Source: Clostridium sp. C8-1-8
GTDB taxonomy: Bacteria > Bacillota > Clostridia > Clostridiales > Clostridiaceae
Assembly (NCBI RefSeq): GCF_009928445.1
Contig: NZ_JAABNO010000006.1
Coordinates: 1-64,000 of the forward strand
Reading direction: 5' to 3'
Length of the DNA: 64,000 bases
Positions 17,318-27,829 of the stretch are shown here, one piece after another. A program made the position numbers and the translations under genes. The notes beneath the pieces were generated by a model. The model ran no database searches, was not told the origin of the DNA, and worked only from the letters and a program-made list of their open reading frames with translations. The number at the start of each line of letters is the position of its first letter. The first letter of the stretch is position 1.

Positions 17318-18367
17318 TTACTTTATAGAGTTAGGATCATAGTCTTCTTCGTATATAAACTTATGTAATGCTTCTAGATTAGGTTCTTTATCCCAGCCTA
17401 AGAAATATGTATTTCTTACATATATAGTTCCATTATGTCCATCTATAGGTAGTCTTAATTGGTCTACCTTACTCATCTTATTTAGCAATATATCCTTAGA
17501 TAAACTTAATATATCACCTTTATCTAAACTTGTGTTTACATCCGGAAGTATTTCTCCTATTGCATTATTTAAATCCAATATATTCATCTTAGACATCTTT
17601 TCAAATACCTTTGTTAATACAGTTCTTTGTCTCTCTGTTCTTTGGAAATCCATATCTCCTACATGCCTTATTCTAGAATATCCTACCGCTTGTTTACCGT
17701 TTAACAACTGCATTCCTGATTTAGTAACATAAGTTGGGTTAACTTTTTCAATTTTAGCAACCTCACCCACATATCCGTTTAAATCACTCATTTCAGCAGA
17801 AGAAACATTAATCTCTACTCCACCTATTTTATCAATAATCTTCTCAAGTCCAAAGAAATCTACTTCCACAAAGTCCTTCATATTCATTTTAAAGTTTTCA
17901 TTTATAGTTTTTAAAGTAAGAGCAGCACCGCCATATTGATAGGTATGATTTAATCTATCTTGGTTTAAACCCTCCATAGGCCCATGTCCAGTTGTAGTTA
18001 CAATCATATCTCTCATTAGTGATGATAGTTTTATTTTATTATGCTTTTTATCTATAGTTGCTATCATCATAGAATCAGAACGAGAACTTTCATTAGGATC
18101 TCTTGCATCTACTCCTAAAAGTAGAATGTTTACATACTCTTCTTGAAGCTTTTTATTTTTTTCATTATATATATTTTCATCAATTCCTAAACCCTTATTG
18201 TCCGTTGGTAAAGTACTTACCTTAACTTTAGAAAACTGACTACTAAACATATAATATGGAACCCCTAGAATCAGCGCAATTACAACAATAAGAATTGTTA
18301 AAACTACTAATATACGCTTTTTCTTGCTGGTAACCTTCTTCACATTTTTCTTATCATGCTTCCCCAT
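17318..18367 (-). CDS. LytR-CpsA-Psr (LCP) family cell wall ligase
   Basis: The 349-residue protein has a lysine-rich cytoplasmic tail, one membrane anchor (about residues 19-41) and an extracellular LCP domain. Its markers are LLLGVDARDPNESSRSDSMM, LSSLMRDMIV and YSRIRHVGDMDFQRTERQR, which hold the Asp and Arg residues that bind the polyprenyl pyrophosphate. LCP proteins attach teichoic acids or capsular glycans to peptidoglycan, which fits the many glycan genes in this window. AAGAGGAG precedes the ATG. It is monocistronic. Confidence 0.92.
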   Translation of the reverse strand: MGKHDKKNVKKVTSKKKRILVVLTILIVVIALILGVPYYMFSSQFSKVKVSTLPTDNKGLGIDENIYNEKNKKLQEEYVNILLLGVDARDPNESSRSDSMMIATIDKKHNKIKLSSLMRDMIVTTTGHGPMEGLNQDRLNHTYQYGGAALTLKTINENFKMNMKDFVEVDFFGLEKIIDKIGGVEINVSSAEMSDLNGYVGEVAKIEKVNPTYVTKSGMQLLNGKQAVGYSRIRHVGDMDFQRTERQRTVLTKVFEKMSKMNILDLNNAIGEILPDVNTSLDKGDILSLSKDILLNKMSKVDQLRLPIDGHNGTIYVRNTYFLGWDKEPNLEALHKFIYEEDYDPNSIK

Positions 18368-18616
18368 AATACTTTTCTCCTCTTGTATTAAAATGTCAAT
18401 TAATTATAGCACAACTAAATAGTGAATACACTCTACAATAATTACATTTATGTATCATATTTATTACATTATGCAAAAATATATAAATTTATGACATCAT
18501 AGATCTTTTTATTGCATTTATCCTTAAGAATATTGTTGAATTCGAGTAGTTATAAAAGAAAACAAACCATATTTACCTAACAAGTGTTTTGCCAACTTTA
18601 ATTTAGAAATACATAT

Positions 18617-18652
18617 AAAAAATTCGCTAAAGTCACTTTAGCGAATTTTTTA
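18617..18652 (-). terminator. Terminator of the membrane chemoreceptor gene
   Basis: The stem TTCGCTAAAG/CTTTAGCGAA is flanked by A and T runs and lies about 20 bp past the stop. The same stem style recurs at 38635 and 54248. Confidence 0.88.
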
Positions 18653-18671
18653 TATGTATACTATGTAATTT

Positions 18672-20408
18672 CTATACTCTAAAGCCTGAGGTAATTTCTT
18701 TTAGCTTCTTAGACATCTCGAATAATTCATCTGTAGTTCTTTCTATTTCGGACATAGCACTTAGCTGTTCTTCTATACTTGCACTCATGTTTTCTGTTCT
18801 TCCAGCTATATCGTTTGAAGTTGAAGCTAGATTTCCTATTGCTTTTTCTATTTCTTTAGTACTTCTCGCCTGTTGCTCATTGGCGTTATCTATCTGCTCT
18901 ATTTCAGTTGCAATACTTTGTATATTATCTATTATATTTTGTATTGTTTCGCTTACTTCAGTAGCCTTAGCTACTCCAAGAGCAACCTTACTTTCAACTT
19001 GACTTACTGATTCTACAGCGGATGCAGATTTCACTTGGTTATCCTTTACTAGCTCTGCTATCTCTCTAGCTGCATTGTTACTTTCATCTGCTAGCTTTCT
19101 TATTTCATCAGAGACAACATTAAAGCCTTTTCCTGCTTCTCCAGCTCTTGCTGCTTCGATTGCTGCATTCAATGCAAGAAGATTTGTCTGCTCTGATATA
19201 GAAGTTATTATCTTTATTATGTCTCCTATCTTCTTTGATGAGTTATCTAAATCATTTATTATGGATGAGACTTCCTTAGAAGACTTAGCAATTTCTGTTA
19301 TAGAAGACACTATCTCGTTTACCTTATTCTCTCCATCTTCAGCTGCTTCTTTTGCTTTTCTACTGTTATTAGTAGTATTCTTACTTGCAGTAGCTGTCGC
19401 CTCTGAGAAGCTTGCAGCTTCTATTAGACTAGCTGTTGTTTCTTCTGCTGCGGCCGCACCATCTGCAGTTGAAGACGATATTTCCATAACTGTTCTTGAT
19501 ATCTCCTCAAGACTTTCAGTTGAGGTAGTTGTAGCTACACTTAACTGATCACTAGAGGTTGAAATAGTATCTGCTGATATCGCAACATCTTTTATTATTC
19601 CTTGAAGCTTGTCCATGAATAAATCAAAGTTCTTACTCAAGTCTCCAATCTCATCTTTACTAGCATAGTTGATTCTTTGAGTTAAATCACCATTACTTTC
19701 ATTTATATCTTTAAGCTTTGAAGTAACCCTTCTTACAGGAACCGTTACTGCTCTTATTATAACTAGAGATAAGATAATGCTTATTAAAGCAGAAGCCCCT
19801 ATTATTACAATTAGTACTGTCTTTGTATTTTGATAAACTACCTTGCTGCTTTCATATGTAGTTTTTGCTTCTGCTGCATGCTTATCTATTACTTTATCGA
19901 AATCTTTAATTAATATCTCTCTTATTGATTCAAAGTTTGTCATAGCTGTAGGAGGTCCTTGTGCCTTATCACCTTGAGCTCCTTGCTGTCCCAATACTCT
20001 TTCACTAGCTTGCTTTTCATTTTCTGTTATAAATGCAGCTTTGTCCTCAATAAAGCTTTTATAATCTGCTATTAATGTCTTAAAGTCAGAATCTGAGCTG
20101 TATTTATCCAAAGCCTCGCTAACAGAAGTCTGAAGCTTTTCTATATTTGCCTTTGTTGTTGTAATAACACTTCCATCTGTTTCATCTCTAAGAGAATTAG
20201 CATCATATCTTATTGCATCCACATCTGTCTTTAAATTCTCTAATTCTATTATAGGCGTAAGCCTTTCATCATTAAGCTCAATAATCTTAGAATTTAAGTC
20301 TGACAGCTTCACTATAGAAGTCACACCTATAATTGCAATAAAGATTAAAAAGCTAACAGTAAGTACCATCATTTTTTGACCTAATTTCATTTTGTTTAAA
20401 ATTTTCAA
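18672..20408 (-). CDS. Methyl-accepting chemotaxis protein, membrane-bound
   Basis: The product is about 578 residues. It has a membrane span near the N-terminus, a helical extracellular sensor (about 35-185, 4HB-like), a second span near 205, a HAMP domain ([15 protein letters not shown]) and a long cytoplasmic signalling coiled coil with the conserved tip [20 protein letters not shown]. The sensor contains an odd Gly/Gln/Ala-rich stretch ([17 protein letters not shown]) that breaks the helix. A TTG start at 20408 is preferred, with GAGGAG about 10 bp upstream; a GTG at 20417 is too close to that site. The ligand is unknown. Confidence 0.9.
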   Translation of the reverse strand: MKILNKMKLGQKMMVLTVSFLIFIAIIGVTSIVKLSDLNSKIIELNDERLTPIIELENLKTDVDAIRYDANSLRDETDGSVITTTKANIEKLQTSVSEALDKYSSDSDFKTLIADYKSFIEDKAAFITENEKQASERVLGQQGAQGDKAQGPPTAMTNFESIREILIKDFDKVIDKHAAEAKTTYESSKVVYQNTKTVLIVIIGASALISIILSLVIIRAVTVPVRRVTSKLKDINESNGDLTQRINYASKDEIGDLSKNFDLFMDKLQGIIKDVAISADTISTSSDQLSVATTTSTESLEEISRTVMEISSSTADGAAAAEETTASLIEAASFSEATATASKNTTNNSRKAKEAAEDGENKVNEIVSSITEIAKSSKEVSSIINDLDNSSKKIGDIIKIITSISEQTNLLALNAAIEAARAGEAGKGFNVVSDEIRKLADESNNAAREIAELVKDNQVKSASAVESVSQVESKVALGVAKATEVSETIQNIIDNIQSIATEIEQIDNANEQQARSTKEIEKAIGNLASTSNDIAGRTENMSASIEEQLSAMSEIERTTDELFEMSKKLKEITSGFRV

Positions 20409-20683
20409 CCTGTCCACACTCCTCGATGACTTTTTTAATTAGTTTTATATTGTATAGACATATTTCTTAATAATTAAATCTATCAAAATAAAGCTTCTTA
20501 GATTCATCTACAGCTATATTTTGATTCTAAAGATTGAATAAGTATGTCTTAGTACATGTATCACTTCATAATAAAACTTATACTTTCGGTTTGAAATGTT
20601 ACACCTTTATATATCGTAAAATAAAACAATTTCTTAACTTAAGTAAGTTAACAACTTAATACAACGCAATCAACTATTTCATC

Positions 20684-20728
20684 ATATATGCTGGTAAAGT
20701 CAAAAGCGGAACATATACCAGCATATAT
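20684..20728. repeat. Perfect 13-bp inverted repeat in a gene-free region
   Basis: ATATATGCTGGTA and its complement flank a loop of about 19 nt, followed on the plus strand by an AT-rich tract with TTTTTTG. It could end a short transcript. The remainder of 20409-20879 shows no gene. Confidence 0.4.
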
Positions 20729-20879
20729 AATTTAATATTTTTTGTTTCCTGCTTATATTTATTGTACATATAAATTTTCAGATTAATATCGAACAATTAT
20801 GTGAAATATATGTGATTTGTATACAATCGTATATAAAAGGCTATTAATAAAAATATATGAATACAATAAATTATGATTA

Positions 20880-20908
20880 TTGACTTACTAGCTACAAAAC
20901 TGTATAAT
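20880..20908 (+). promoter_or_regulatory. Sigma-A promoter of the leuS T-box transcript
   Basis: TTGACT and TATAAT are separated by exactly 17 bp, about 55 bp upstream of the T-box stem I. Confidence 0.75.
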
Positions 20909-20959
20909 ATCGTATAAATAAATATATTAAAGCTGTGAAATGTAGTAGTAGTATTAAAT

Positions 20960-21164
20960 TCATCTTCAGAGAGCTGCGGGTTGGTGAGACGCAGTGATGT
21001 AAAGATATGAACTCGACATGGAGCATACCTGAAGAAAATCAGGTACGGTTTTTCCGTTATAATATTAAGTGAGAGCAGTAGATATTTAACTATGTATTGC
21101 TCTAATAAGAGTGGTACCGCGAACTATACCCTTCGTCTCTTTTTCATAGACGAAGGGTTTTTTT
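20960..21164 (+). ncRNA. T-box leader, leucine specific (leuS)
   Basis: Stem I is closed by TCTTCAG (from about 20963) and CTGAAGA (ending near 21036). It contains AGAGAGCTGCGG, the GGTGAGA region and the specifier loop GAACTCGACATGG, in which the CTC at 21012-21014 is a leucine codon. The T-box motif AGAGTGGTACCGCG lies at about 21108-21121. It is followed by a terminator stem CCCTTCGTCT/AGACGAAGGG (21129-21157) and a T run. Uncharged tRNA-Leu should stabilise the antiterminator and allow leuS transcription. Confidence 0.93.
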
Positions 21165-21298
21165 ATTCTTAAAAAGACAGCTATGCAAATAAAATTCACT
21201 AAAGAATATTGCTTAAGCAATTATTTATTCTTTATGAATTTATATGATATTTCACTAAGAATTCTTTGATATCTTGGTGCTTTAAGGGAGGAAAAGTA

Positions 21299-23749
21299 AT
21301 GGGAAAGTACAGTACAGCCACAGATAAAAAGTGGCAAAAGAAATGGGAAGAAACAAAACTATACAAATTTGACAAGGATAATTTAGATAAAAAGCTTTAT
21401 GTGCTTGAAATGTTCTCATATCCATCAGGAAGCCAGCTTCATGCAGGTCACTGGTTTAACTATGCACCAGTAGACTCCTGGGCTAGATTTAAGAAAATGC
21501 AAGGCTTCAATGTATTTCAACCAATGGGATTTGATGCCTTCGGTCTTCCTGCTGAGAACTATGCTATAAAAACTGGAATACATCCTAAGGATTCTACTTA
21601 TAAAAATATAGAAACTATGGAAGAACAGTTAAAAGCTATGGGCGCTATGTTCAACTGGGATAACGAAGTAGTAACCTGTTCTCCTGAATACTATAAGTGG
21701 TCACAATGGTTATTCTTAAAACTATATGAAAAAGGATTAGCCTACAGAAAAAAAGCTCCTGTGAACTGGTGTCCTTCTTGTAACACAGTTCTTGCAAATG
21801 AACAAGTAGTTGATGGTTCCTGTGAAAGATGTGGAACAGAGGTTACAAAAAAGGATCTTACTCAATGGTTCCTAAAGATAACAGATTACGCTGACGAATT
21901 ATTAGAAAAACTTGATACTCTTGATTGGCCAGAAAAGACAGTTTCTATGCAAAAGCATTGGATAGGAAAATCAACTGGAGCAGAGGTTACTTTTAAAGTT
22001 AAAGATTCCGATATTAAGTTTGATGTTTTCACAACCAGAGTAGATACTCTTAACGGAGTAACTTATGTAGTTTTAGCTCCTGAAAATCCACTAGTTGATG
22101 AGCTAACTAAAGAGGAATTTAAATCTGCTGTTGAAAGCTACAAGGAAGAAGCTAAAAAGCAATCTGATATCGAAAGACAGTCAATAACAAGAGAAAAAAC
22201 TGGTGTATTTACTGGCTCTTACGCTATAAATCCTATAAATAACAGAGAAGTTCCAATTTGGGTTGGAGATTATGTACTTGCAACCTATGGTACAGGTGCA
22301 GTAATGGCCGTTCCTGCTCATGATGATAGAGATTATGCTTTTGCAACTAAATATAACCTTCCTATTGAAAGAGTAATAAACTCAAAAAATGGTGAAGGTG
22401 CTGAACTTCCATATACAGAATACGGTGTTCTTGTAAATAGTGGAGAGTTTGATGGTTTAACTACTGAAGAAGCTAAAGTTAAAGTTGTTGAAAAGTTAGC
22501 AAAGAACGGAACTGGAGAACAAAAAGTAAACTTCAGACTTAGAGACTGGCTAGTATCAAGACAAAGATACTGGGGAACTCCTATTCCAATAGTATATTGT
22601 GAAAAATGCGGTACTGTTCCAGTGCCAGAAAAAGATCTACCAGTAGAACTTCCATACAATGTAGCATTTACTCCAGATGGAAAATCACCACTGGCAAAGA
22701 GTGACGAGTTTATAAACACTACTTGTCCTTGCTGCGGAGGTTCTGCAAAGAGAGAAGCAGATACTCTTGATACCTTTATATGTTCTTCTTGGTATTACTT
22801 AAGATACCCAGATAACAAAAACAGTGAAAAACCTTTTGACACAGACACAATCAACAAGATTCTTCCTGTAGACAAATACGTGGGCGGCCCAGAGCATGCT
22901 TGTATGCATCTACTATATGCAAGGTTTATCACAAAAGCACTTAGAGATATGGGATATGTTAATTTTGATGAACCATTCAAATCCTTAACCCATCAAGGCT
23001 TAATCCTTGGAACAGATGGGCTTAAAATGAGTAAATCAAAAGGAAATACAATTTCTCCAGATGACTATATATCTAAATACGGTGCTGATGTATTTAGAAT
23101 GTACCTAATGTTTGGCTTTGCCTATACAGAGGGTGGAGCATGGAGTGATGATGGAATAAAGTCAGTTCATAGATTTGTTGAGAGAATAGAAAGAATCATA
23201 GAAACCTCTAAAGAATTGATTGACTCTGAAACCAACAAAAAGACTTCTATAGATAAGGCAGAAAAAGAACTTAACTATTGGAGACACAACTCAATAAAAG
23301 CAGTATCCGATGACACTGAAAAAATGCAATTTAATACAGCTATAGCTAGAATGATGGAGTTTATAAATGCTTTATCTAAATATACTCAAGAAATTGAGAT
23401 AAACGCTACTTTCCTTAAGTCTGTATTAGATGACTATTTGAAACTACTTGCTCCATTTGCACCTCACTTTGTAGAAGAAAACTGGGCACTACTTGGCAAC
23501 AACTTCTCAGTATTTAATGAAGCATGGCCAGTATTTGATCCAAAGGCGCTTATAAAAGATGAAGTTGAAATAGCTATACAAATTAACGGTAAGATAAAAT
23601 CTAAAATAGTTATTCCAAGCGATTACAATGATGATCAAATAAAAGCAGCTTCCTTAGAAGATGAAGCAATAAAAAATGCTACCGAAGGAAAGACTGTGGT
23701 TAAGGTTATAGTAATAAAGGGTCGTTTAGTTAATATAGTAGTAAAGTAA
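21299..23749 (+). CDS. leuS: Leucyl-tRNA synthetase
   Basis: The 816-residue class I synthetase has the HIGH-type motif as LHAGHW after MFSYPSGSQ, an inserted zinc/connective region ([18 protein letters not shown]), an editing domain ([14 protein letters not shown] and [15 protein letters not shown]), the KMSKS loop ([10 protein letters not shown]), and the anticodon and C-terminal domains. It charges tRNA-Leu. The start at 21299 has AAGGGAGG upstream; the frame from 21266 has no ribosome binding site. Expression is governed by the leucine T-box just upstream, and a strong terminator follows. Confidence 0.97.
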   Translation: MGKYSTATDKKWQKKWEETKLYKFDKDNLDKKLYVLEMFSYPSGSQLHAGHWFNYAPVDSWARFKKMQGFNVFQPMGFDAFGLPAENYAIKTGIHPKDSTYKNIETMEEQLKAMGAMFNWDNEVVTCSPEYYKWSQWLFLKLYEKGLAYRKKAPVNWCPSCNTVLANEQVVDGSCERCGTEVTKKDLTQWFLKITDYADELLEKLDTLDWPEKTVSMQKHWIGKSTGAEVTFKVKDSDIKFDVFTTRVDTLNGVTYVVLAPENPLVDELTKEEFKSAVESYKEEAKKQSDIERQSITREKTGVFTGSYAINPINNREVPIWVGDYVLATYGTGAVMAVPAHDDRDYAFATKYNLPIERVINSKNGEGAELPYTEYGVLVNSGEFDGLTTEEAKVKVVEKLAKNGTGEQKVNFRLRDWLVSRQRYWGTPIPIVYCEKCGTVPVPEKDLPVELPYNVAFTPDGKSPLAKSDEFINTTCPCCGGSAKREADTLDTFICSSWYYLRYPDNKNSEKPFDTDTINKILPVDKYVGGPEHACMHLLYARFITKALRDMGYVNFDEPFKSLTHQGLILGTDGLKMSKSKGNTISPDDYISKYGADVFRMYLMFGFAYTEGGAWSDDGIKSVHRFVERIERIIETSKELIDSETNKKTSIDKAEKELNYWRHNSIKAVSDDTEKMQFNTAIARMMEFINALSKYTQEIEINATFLKSVLDDYLKLLAPFAPHFVEENWALLGNNFSVFNEAWPVFDPKALIKDEVEIAIQINGKIKSKIVIPSDYNDDQIKAASLEDEAIKNATEGKTVVKVIVIKGRLVNIVVK

Positions 23750-23753
23750 TAAT

Positions 23754-23794
23754 AAAAAAACACACTGAATCTATTTTCTTCAGTGTGTTTTTTT
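23754..23794. terminator. Bidirectional terminator between leuS and the histidine kinase
   Basis: The stem AACACACTGAA/TTCAGTGTGTT is flanked by A and T runs on both sides, serving the two convergent genes. Confidence 0.9.
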
Positions 23795-23800
23795 ATATTG

Positions 23801-25243
23801 CTAAAATAAGTCTGAGAACTCTATCTCTTTACTTTCACTATCTATAAGATTCTTCATGGAGTCAATACCTAAATCCATCTCTTTATTATCTGGTAAATAT
23901 ACCTTAAAAGTACTTCCTTCATTAACTTTGCTTTCCAATACAATTTTTCCATTGTGCATTTCTACAAGCTCTTTTACTAAAGATAGCCCTATTCCACTAC
24001 CTTCATTTTCTCTTACAAGGGTGCTAGAAACTCTTGTAAACCTATCAAAAACTTTATCTTGCATATCCTCTGGAATACCTTCTCCATCGTCTTTTACGCT
24101 TATAACAATATACTTTTCTTCCTGTGATAAAGCTACTTCAATATTACCACCAGCTTTTGTATACTTAAATGCATTAGATAATAAATTAAGCATTATTCTT
24201 TCTATTTTTTCACTATCAAAAGCTAACATTTTCTCTTCAAAATCCGTATCAAATATTAATTGTATTTTCTTTTCATGCGCTGTATCCAGAGTCGATAATG
24301 TTAGTGACTCAATAAATTCAACAATGTCATAACTTCTTATATTCAACTTCATATAACCTGTATCTATTGCACTTATATATATGAAGTTATTTACAAGCTT
24401 TATAAGCCTTCTAATGTTTACTTTCATGCTAGATAGGTAATTTCTAACAGTTTCTTCATTTTCATTAAGGTCAGTATATTCAATTAACTGCAAACTACTA
24501 TATAGAACATTTATAGGAGTTCTAAGCTCATGTGATATATTAACTATGAATTCATTTTTTATCTTATCTACCTCATAAGCTTCTTCTAACATAATGTCCT
24601 TATGCTCAACCTGACTTCTTAATTCCATAAGCTCCGTATTCATATTCTTTTTAGATTCCTCTATAGAAATAGCTATAAGCAGCAACGATAATATAAAACT
24701 TTGCAGTACATAGGCTACTAAATCTATTTTAAACCTACTTATATCGATGAATATATTTATTATATAATAAATGATTTGCAAACTTGAAAGACTTATAGCA
24801 ACTAGTCCAAAAGCTCTTCTACTGACTATATGCCTATATTTCATGAATTGTATACCTATATATATGTATATTGACATCAAAAACACCTTATGTATAAAGC
24901 TACTTACTGAACTGCAATTATATGTAAAAAATACATCTATAAGCATAACTATCGTCATAATGGTTATGTATTTATTCTTTATAGGTTTCTTTGAAAACTC
25001 AAGTATTGCTATATAAATAATAAAATGGCAGGAAAAAAAGAAAAAAACAGCTAATCCTTTAGCCAAACTATTTCCATAAACTTCACTAAATAAAGTAGAC
25101 ACCGTAGTTAAAATACCTATAATATGACTTAAAGATATATATCCTAGATATTTCTTAGGCTCTATGATGTTATAAACCATGAATATCATGGCAAAAATAG
25201 CATACGATACAATAATTATAATAAAATAATTCAAACTTCCCAT
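23801..25243 (-). CDS. Membrane sensor histidine kinase without a linked regulator
   Basis: The 480-residue protein has about seven membrane spans in residues 1-200 (a MASE-like sensor), a short coiled coil, a HisKA domain (FIVNISHELRTPINVLYSS) and a HATPase domain with NLLSNAFKYTKAGG, KDDGEGIPEDM and GSGIGLSLVKELV. It should autophosphorylate and pass phosphate to a response regulator. No regulator gene is adjacent, so it is an orphan, as are sporulation-initiating kinases in clostridia. AAAGGATG precedes the ATG. The signal is unknown. Confidence 0.88.
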   Translation of the reverse strand: MGSLNYFIIIIVSYAIFAMIFMVYNIIEPKKYLGYISLSHIIGILTTVSTLFSEVYGNSLAKGLAVFFFFSCHFIIYIAILEFSKKPIKNKYITIMTIVMLIDVFFTYNCSSVSSFIHKVFLMSIYIYIGIQFMKYRHIVSRRAFGLVAISLSSLQIIYYIINIFIDISRFKIDLVAYVLQSFILSLLLIAISIEESKKNMNTELMELRSQVEHKDIMLEEAYEVDKIKNEFIVNISHELRTPINVLYSSLQLIEYTDLNENEETVRNYLSSMKVNIRRLIKLVNNFIYISAIDTGYMKLNIRSYDIVEFIESLTLSTLDTAHEKKIQLIFDTDFEEKMLAFDSEKIERIMLNLLSNAFKYTKAGGNIEVALSQEEKYIVISVKDDGEGIPEDMQDKVFDRFTRVSSTLVRENEGSGIGLSLVKELVEMHNGKIVLESKVNEGSTFKVYLPDNKEMDLGIDSMKNLIDSESKEIEFSDLF

Positions 25244-25388
25244 ACTTCATCCTTTACTATGATAAAACAAAAAATTTTAATACTTTCAAATTATAACATA
25301 ATACTAAAAAAAATTACATAATTGTGTATAAAATATAATATTTCATTTTTATGCATTTTAAAAAGGTAGCTAAAACTATTTTTTCAGT

Positions 25389-25439
25389 GAGCTTTTTTGC
25401 GCAAGCTCATCTAAGCATCGGATGACTGGCCACTTAATT
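25389..25439. repeat. Dispersed intergenic repeat, copy B
   Basis: This copy has GCGCAAG, an 8-bp insertion relative to copy A, AAGCATCGGATGA (25413-25425), 5 bp and CACTTAATT (25431-25439). It lies upstream of the histidine kinase and downstream of a terminator, the same setting as copy A. Confidence 0.5.
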
Positions 25440-25485
25440 TCAACAGTACTTTATCAAAACCTAAATTTTATACTACCTAGTACAG

Positions 25486-25523
25486 TAAAAAATCACCAAT
25501 GTTATTTTCATTAGTGATTTTTC
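25486..25523 (-). terminator. Terminator of the spermidine-synthase-like gene
   Basis: The stem AAAAATCACnAATG/CATTAGTGATTTTT has one mismatch and ends in T on the minus strand, 27 bp past the stop. Confidence 0.85.
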
Positions 25524-25549
25524 GATCATTTACACTTTTTTATAGTTTA

Positions 25550-26293
25550 TTAAAGCACTTTTGAAAACTTATCTAATATACTCTCAACAAGTTTTTCATC
25601 TAAAGTTTTAAAACAACCTATATATCTAGAGTCATTAAACCGTTCAAATAGATCCTTAGCCATCTCCATCCAAACCTCTGGTATATATATCCAAGCTATT
25701 TGCTCTATTCTGCAGCTCAATAAGAAATGTTCCATTCCCCAAAACAAATAGTTTTCTATATTATGTAACTCATTAAATTTAATATAGTGTTCTACAACAT
25801 CTTTTGATAACTCATATCCATAAATATCTACAAAGAAATAATCAAAAAACTCTTTTTCGGCTTCAAAGGCATCTACATTTATAATTGTGACCTTTTCATT
25901 CTTGCCAAAGTTAGACTCATATAAATTTATTATATCTTCATCTATTTCATAAACAATTATTTCTTCTACCTCTTCTTTATTTAATATTTCTTGAAGGAAA
26001 TATCCCATTCCCAAACCTACAATACCGACTTTTCCTTTTACTTTTCTTATTGCTTCAAAAGATCCCTGAACTTCTTTAGGTGAAATCTCCATATAGGCTT
26101 TTCCATTATAACTCAGTTCTAATATGTTCAGATTCTCATCACTATAAGAAAGGCCATCCTCTAAGAAAAGATAACCTTCAAGTTTGCTTAGAAATTTTTC
26201 TTTTATTATCTTCCCATTAATGCCTGAACCATTTAATTTATCATAGTATTTCTTTAGTTTATCAATATAAAATCCCTCTTCAAATGGAATCAT
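25550..26293 (-). CDS. Spermidine-synthase-like / class I SAM-dependent methyltransferase fold protein
   Basis: The 247-residue soluble protein has a Rossmann glycine loop GIVGLGMGYFLQEIL, then an acidic strand end (EIIVYEIDEDIINLYE) and a third strand VTIINVDAFE. This is the order seen in SAM-binding and polyamine-synthase folds. The catalytic signature of true spermidine synthase is not obvious (FVDIYG is at the place of the usual Asp-rich motif), so substrate and reaction are open. It is monocistronic, divergent from the HesB-like gene. Confidence 0.6.
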   Translation of the reverse strand: MIPFEEGFYIDKLKKYYDKLNGSGINGKIIKEKFLSKLEGYLFLEDGLSYSDENLNILELSYNGKAYMEISPKEVQGSFEAIRKVKGKVGIVGLGMGYFLQEILNKEEVEEIIVYEIDEDIINLYESNFGKNEKVTIINVDAFEAEKEFFDYFFVDIYGYELSKDVVEHYIKFNELHNIENYLFWGMEHFLLSCRIEQIAWIYIPEVWMEMAKDLFERFNDSRYIGCFKTLDEKLVESILDKFSKVL

Positions 26294-26448
26294 TCTGTCC
26301 CCTCAATTCTATAATTATATTTATATTGTATCATTTTTTCCAACATATTCAATAAATATAATAAAGTAAACCTATTGCAATTAATGGCTATTAGGTATAT
26401 ACTGAAAACAAGTTTTAAATACTATTTATTATCAAGTAGGTGATATTT

Positions 26449-26775
26449 ATGGAAAAAATAACAATAAGCACTCCAGCTTACGAGGAATTCAAAGGATTTC
26501 TAGATGAAAATGAAATCGACAATTACAGTATTAGAATAAATCTTGCAGGCTTCGGATGCAGTGGCCCTGTGTTTAATATTTCTGTTGATGAATCACATGA
26601 AAATGATATTGTAGAAAAAGTTAATGATATTACTTTCCTAGTTGAACCTAATTTAGTTGACGAATTCGGCGGCTTCATAATACTATCAACAGAAGAAAAT
26701 GATGGTAGAGGTTTATCTTTAAAACCTGTAATCGAATCTGAAGGCGGTTGTGGAACTTGTGGCGGTTGTCACTAA
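26449..26775 (+). CDS. HesB/IscA-like protein with C-terminal Cys-rich tail
   Basis: The 108-residue protein has the HesB-type core with C37 in AGFGCSGPVF, at the site that is Cys in IscA-like proteins and is reported as selenocysteine in some HesB-like selenoproteins. The tail ends GGCGTCGGCH (C101, C104, C107). IscA-like proteins bind Fe-S clusters or iron. TAGGTGAT supports the start at 26449; the GTG at 26440 overlaps that site. It is monocistronic with a strong terminator. Confidence 0.78.
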   Translation: MEKITISTPAYEEFKGFLDENEIDNYSIRINLAGFGCSGPVFNISVDESHENDIVEKVNDITFLVEPNLVDEFGGFIILSTEENDGRGLSLKPVIESEGGCGTCGGCH

Positions 26776-26807
26776 TCCATAACTCTTTACCAAATAATTT
26801 TCCTCGT

Positions 26808-26848
26808 AAAAGGAAGAGATAAATGATATCTCTTCCTTTTATTTTTTA
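26808..26848 (+). terminator. Terminator of the HesB-like gene
   Basis: A perfect 14-bp stem (AAAAGGAAGAGATA) with a 5-nt loop is followed by TATTTTTTA. Confidence 0.9.
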
Positions 26849-26904
26849 CTATTTAATAAATTTTAATCTTACTATATACATTGAAGCTCGTACAAATTAT
26901 AATG

Positions 26905-27549
26905 TTACGCTTTAAATTCAAAATTCGAATACTTGTTACTTATATTAAAAACATTATTCAACATATCTATCCAGTAGTTTTTACCTTCTAATTTATCTTT
27001 CATACCATCATAAGTTCCATCACTAGAATTTTTCTTTATGGTATTCTTGAAATAACTATCTAGCTCTTTTGAAAAATCATTCATCTTTTGAAAGTTTAAC
27101 AAATCATTGGTTTTAAGTTCGATCTTATCCCCACTTAAGCTAATATTACTTTCAACAAATTTATTCATATATAATTTAATTTTACTAACAGTATCATTAG
27201 TTACATCATAATCTATATTTCCATCATCCTTAACCAAAAGCTTTTTGGAAGTTTTATAATAAGAATAATCATCCATCAACCCCCAAATTGAAAGATACAG
27301 TTGATCATATTGAGAAGACATTTTTACAAGATCTGTTTTCAGTATACACTTACTCTGAATAGAATTCGTTAAGATATCCTTTATAGTTTCATTTCGATGA
27401 ACTATATCTTCAAGCTCGTCAGAAGATTTTTTACCTATTCTTTCCTTATATCCCCCATTATCAAAGCTTAAGAAAACATTTACAATAAAACTTATTAGTA
27501 AAATCATCACAATAAAACTAATGTATTGTGAATTTTTAATCTTGCCCAT
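26905..27549 (-). CDS. Membrane-anchored protein of unknown function
   Basis: The 214-residue product has one N-terminal membrane segment (about residues 9-28) and a charged, mostly helical extracytoplasmic region with no cysteine-rich or catalytic motif that I recognise. GGGGGGAG precedes the ATG. It stands alone between the HesB-like gene and the VWA operon. It is likely a real gene from its ribosome binding site, length and composition. Confidence 0.6.
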   Translation of the reverse strand: MGKIKNSQYISFIVMILLISFIVNVFLSFDNGGYKERIGKKSSDELEDIVHRNETIKDILTNSIQSKCILKTDLVKMSSQYDQLYLSIWGLMDDYSYYKTSKKLLVKDDGNIDYDVTNDTVSKIKLYMNKFVESNISLSGDKIELKTNDLLNFQKMNDFSKELDSYFKNTIKKNSSDGTYDGMKDKLEGKNYWIDMLNNVFNISNKYSNFEFKA

Positions 27550-27713
27550 ATAAATCTCCCCCCGAGTTTACAAGGTTTAAGACAAACCACCCTATATTAT
27601 AAAGTCTCTTATTCCCCTACGTATCAACATCAACTCTATAAACTACATTTTATCACATCATATACCCTTCATCTATACCATGTAATAAGAAGATTATGAA
27701 TTTTTTATTAATT

Positions 27714-27752
27714 TAGCTATATAAGGTTACATAATGTAACTTTATATAGCTA
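27714..27752. repeat. Near-perfect 17-bp inverted repeat downstream of the VWA operon
   Basis: Arms TAGCTATATAAnGTTAC flank a 5-bp centre with one mismatch. Neither strand has a following T run, so it is not a standard terminator. It could be a binding site or an mRNA end stabiliser. Confidence 0.45.
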
Positions 27753-27829
27753 TATGATAAATTATATTAATATATCACTTTATATTAAAATTTATAATCC
27801 ATAGAAGTTTCCCATTAATGTATACAAAA

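Noticed and set aside
19075..19548. 157-codon plus-strand open frame opposite the chemoreceptor gene
   Set aside because: It is the antisense shadow of the repetitive chemoreceptor coiled coil, with no ribosome binding site and a Ser/Ala/Phe-rich translation.
23856..24332. 158-codon plus-strand open frame opposite the orphan histidine kinase
   Set aside because: It is a Ser/Leu-rich antisense shadow of the HATPase domain, with no start signals.
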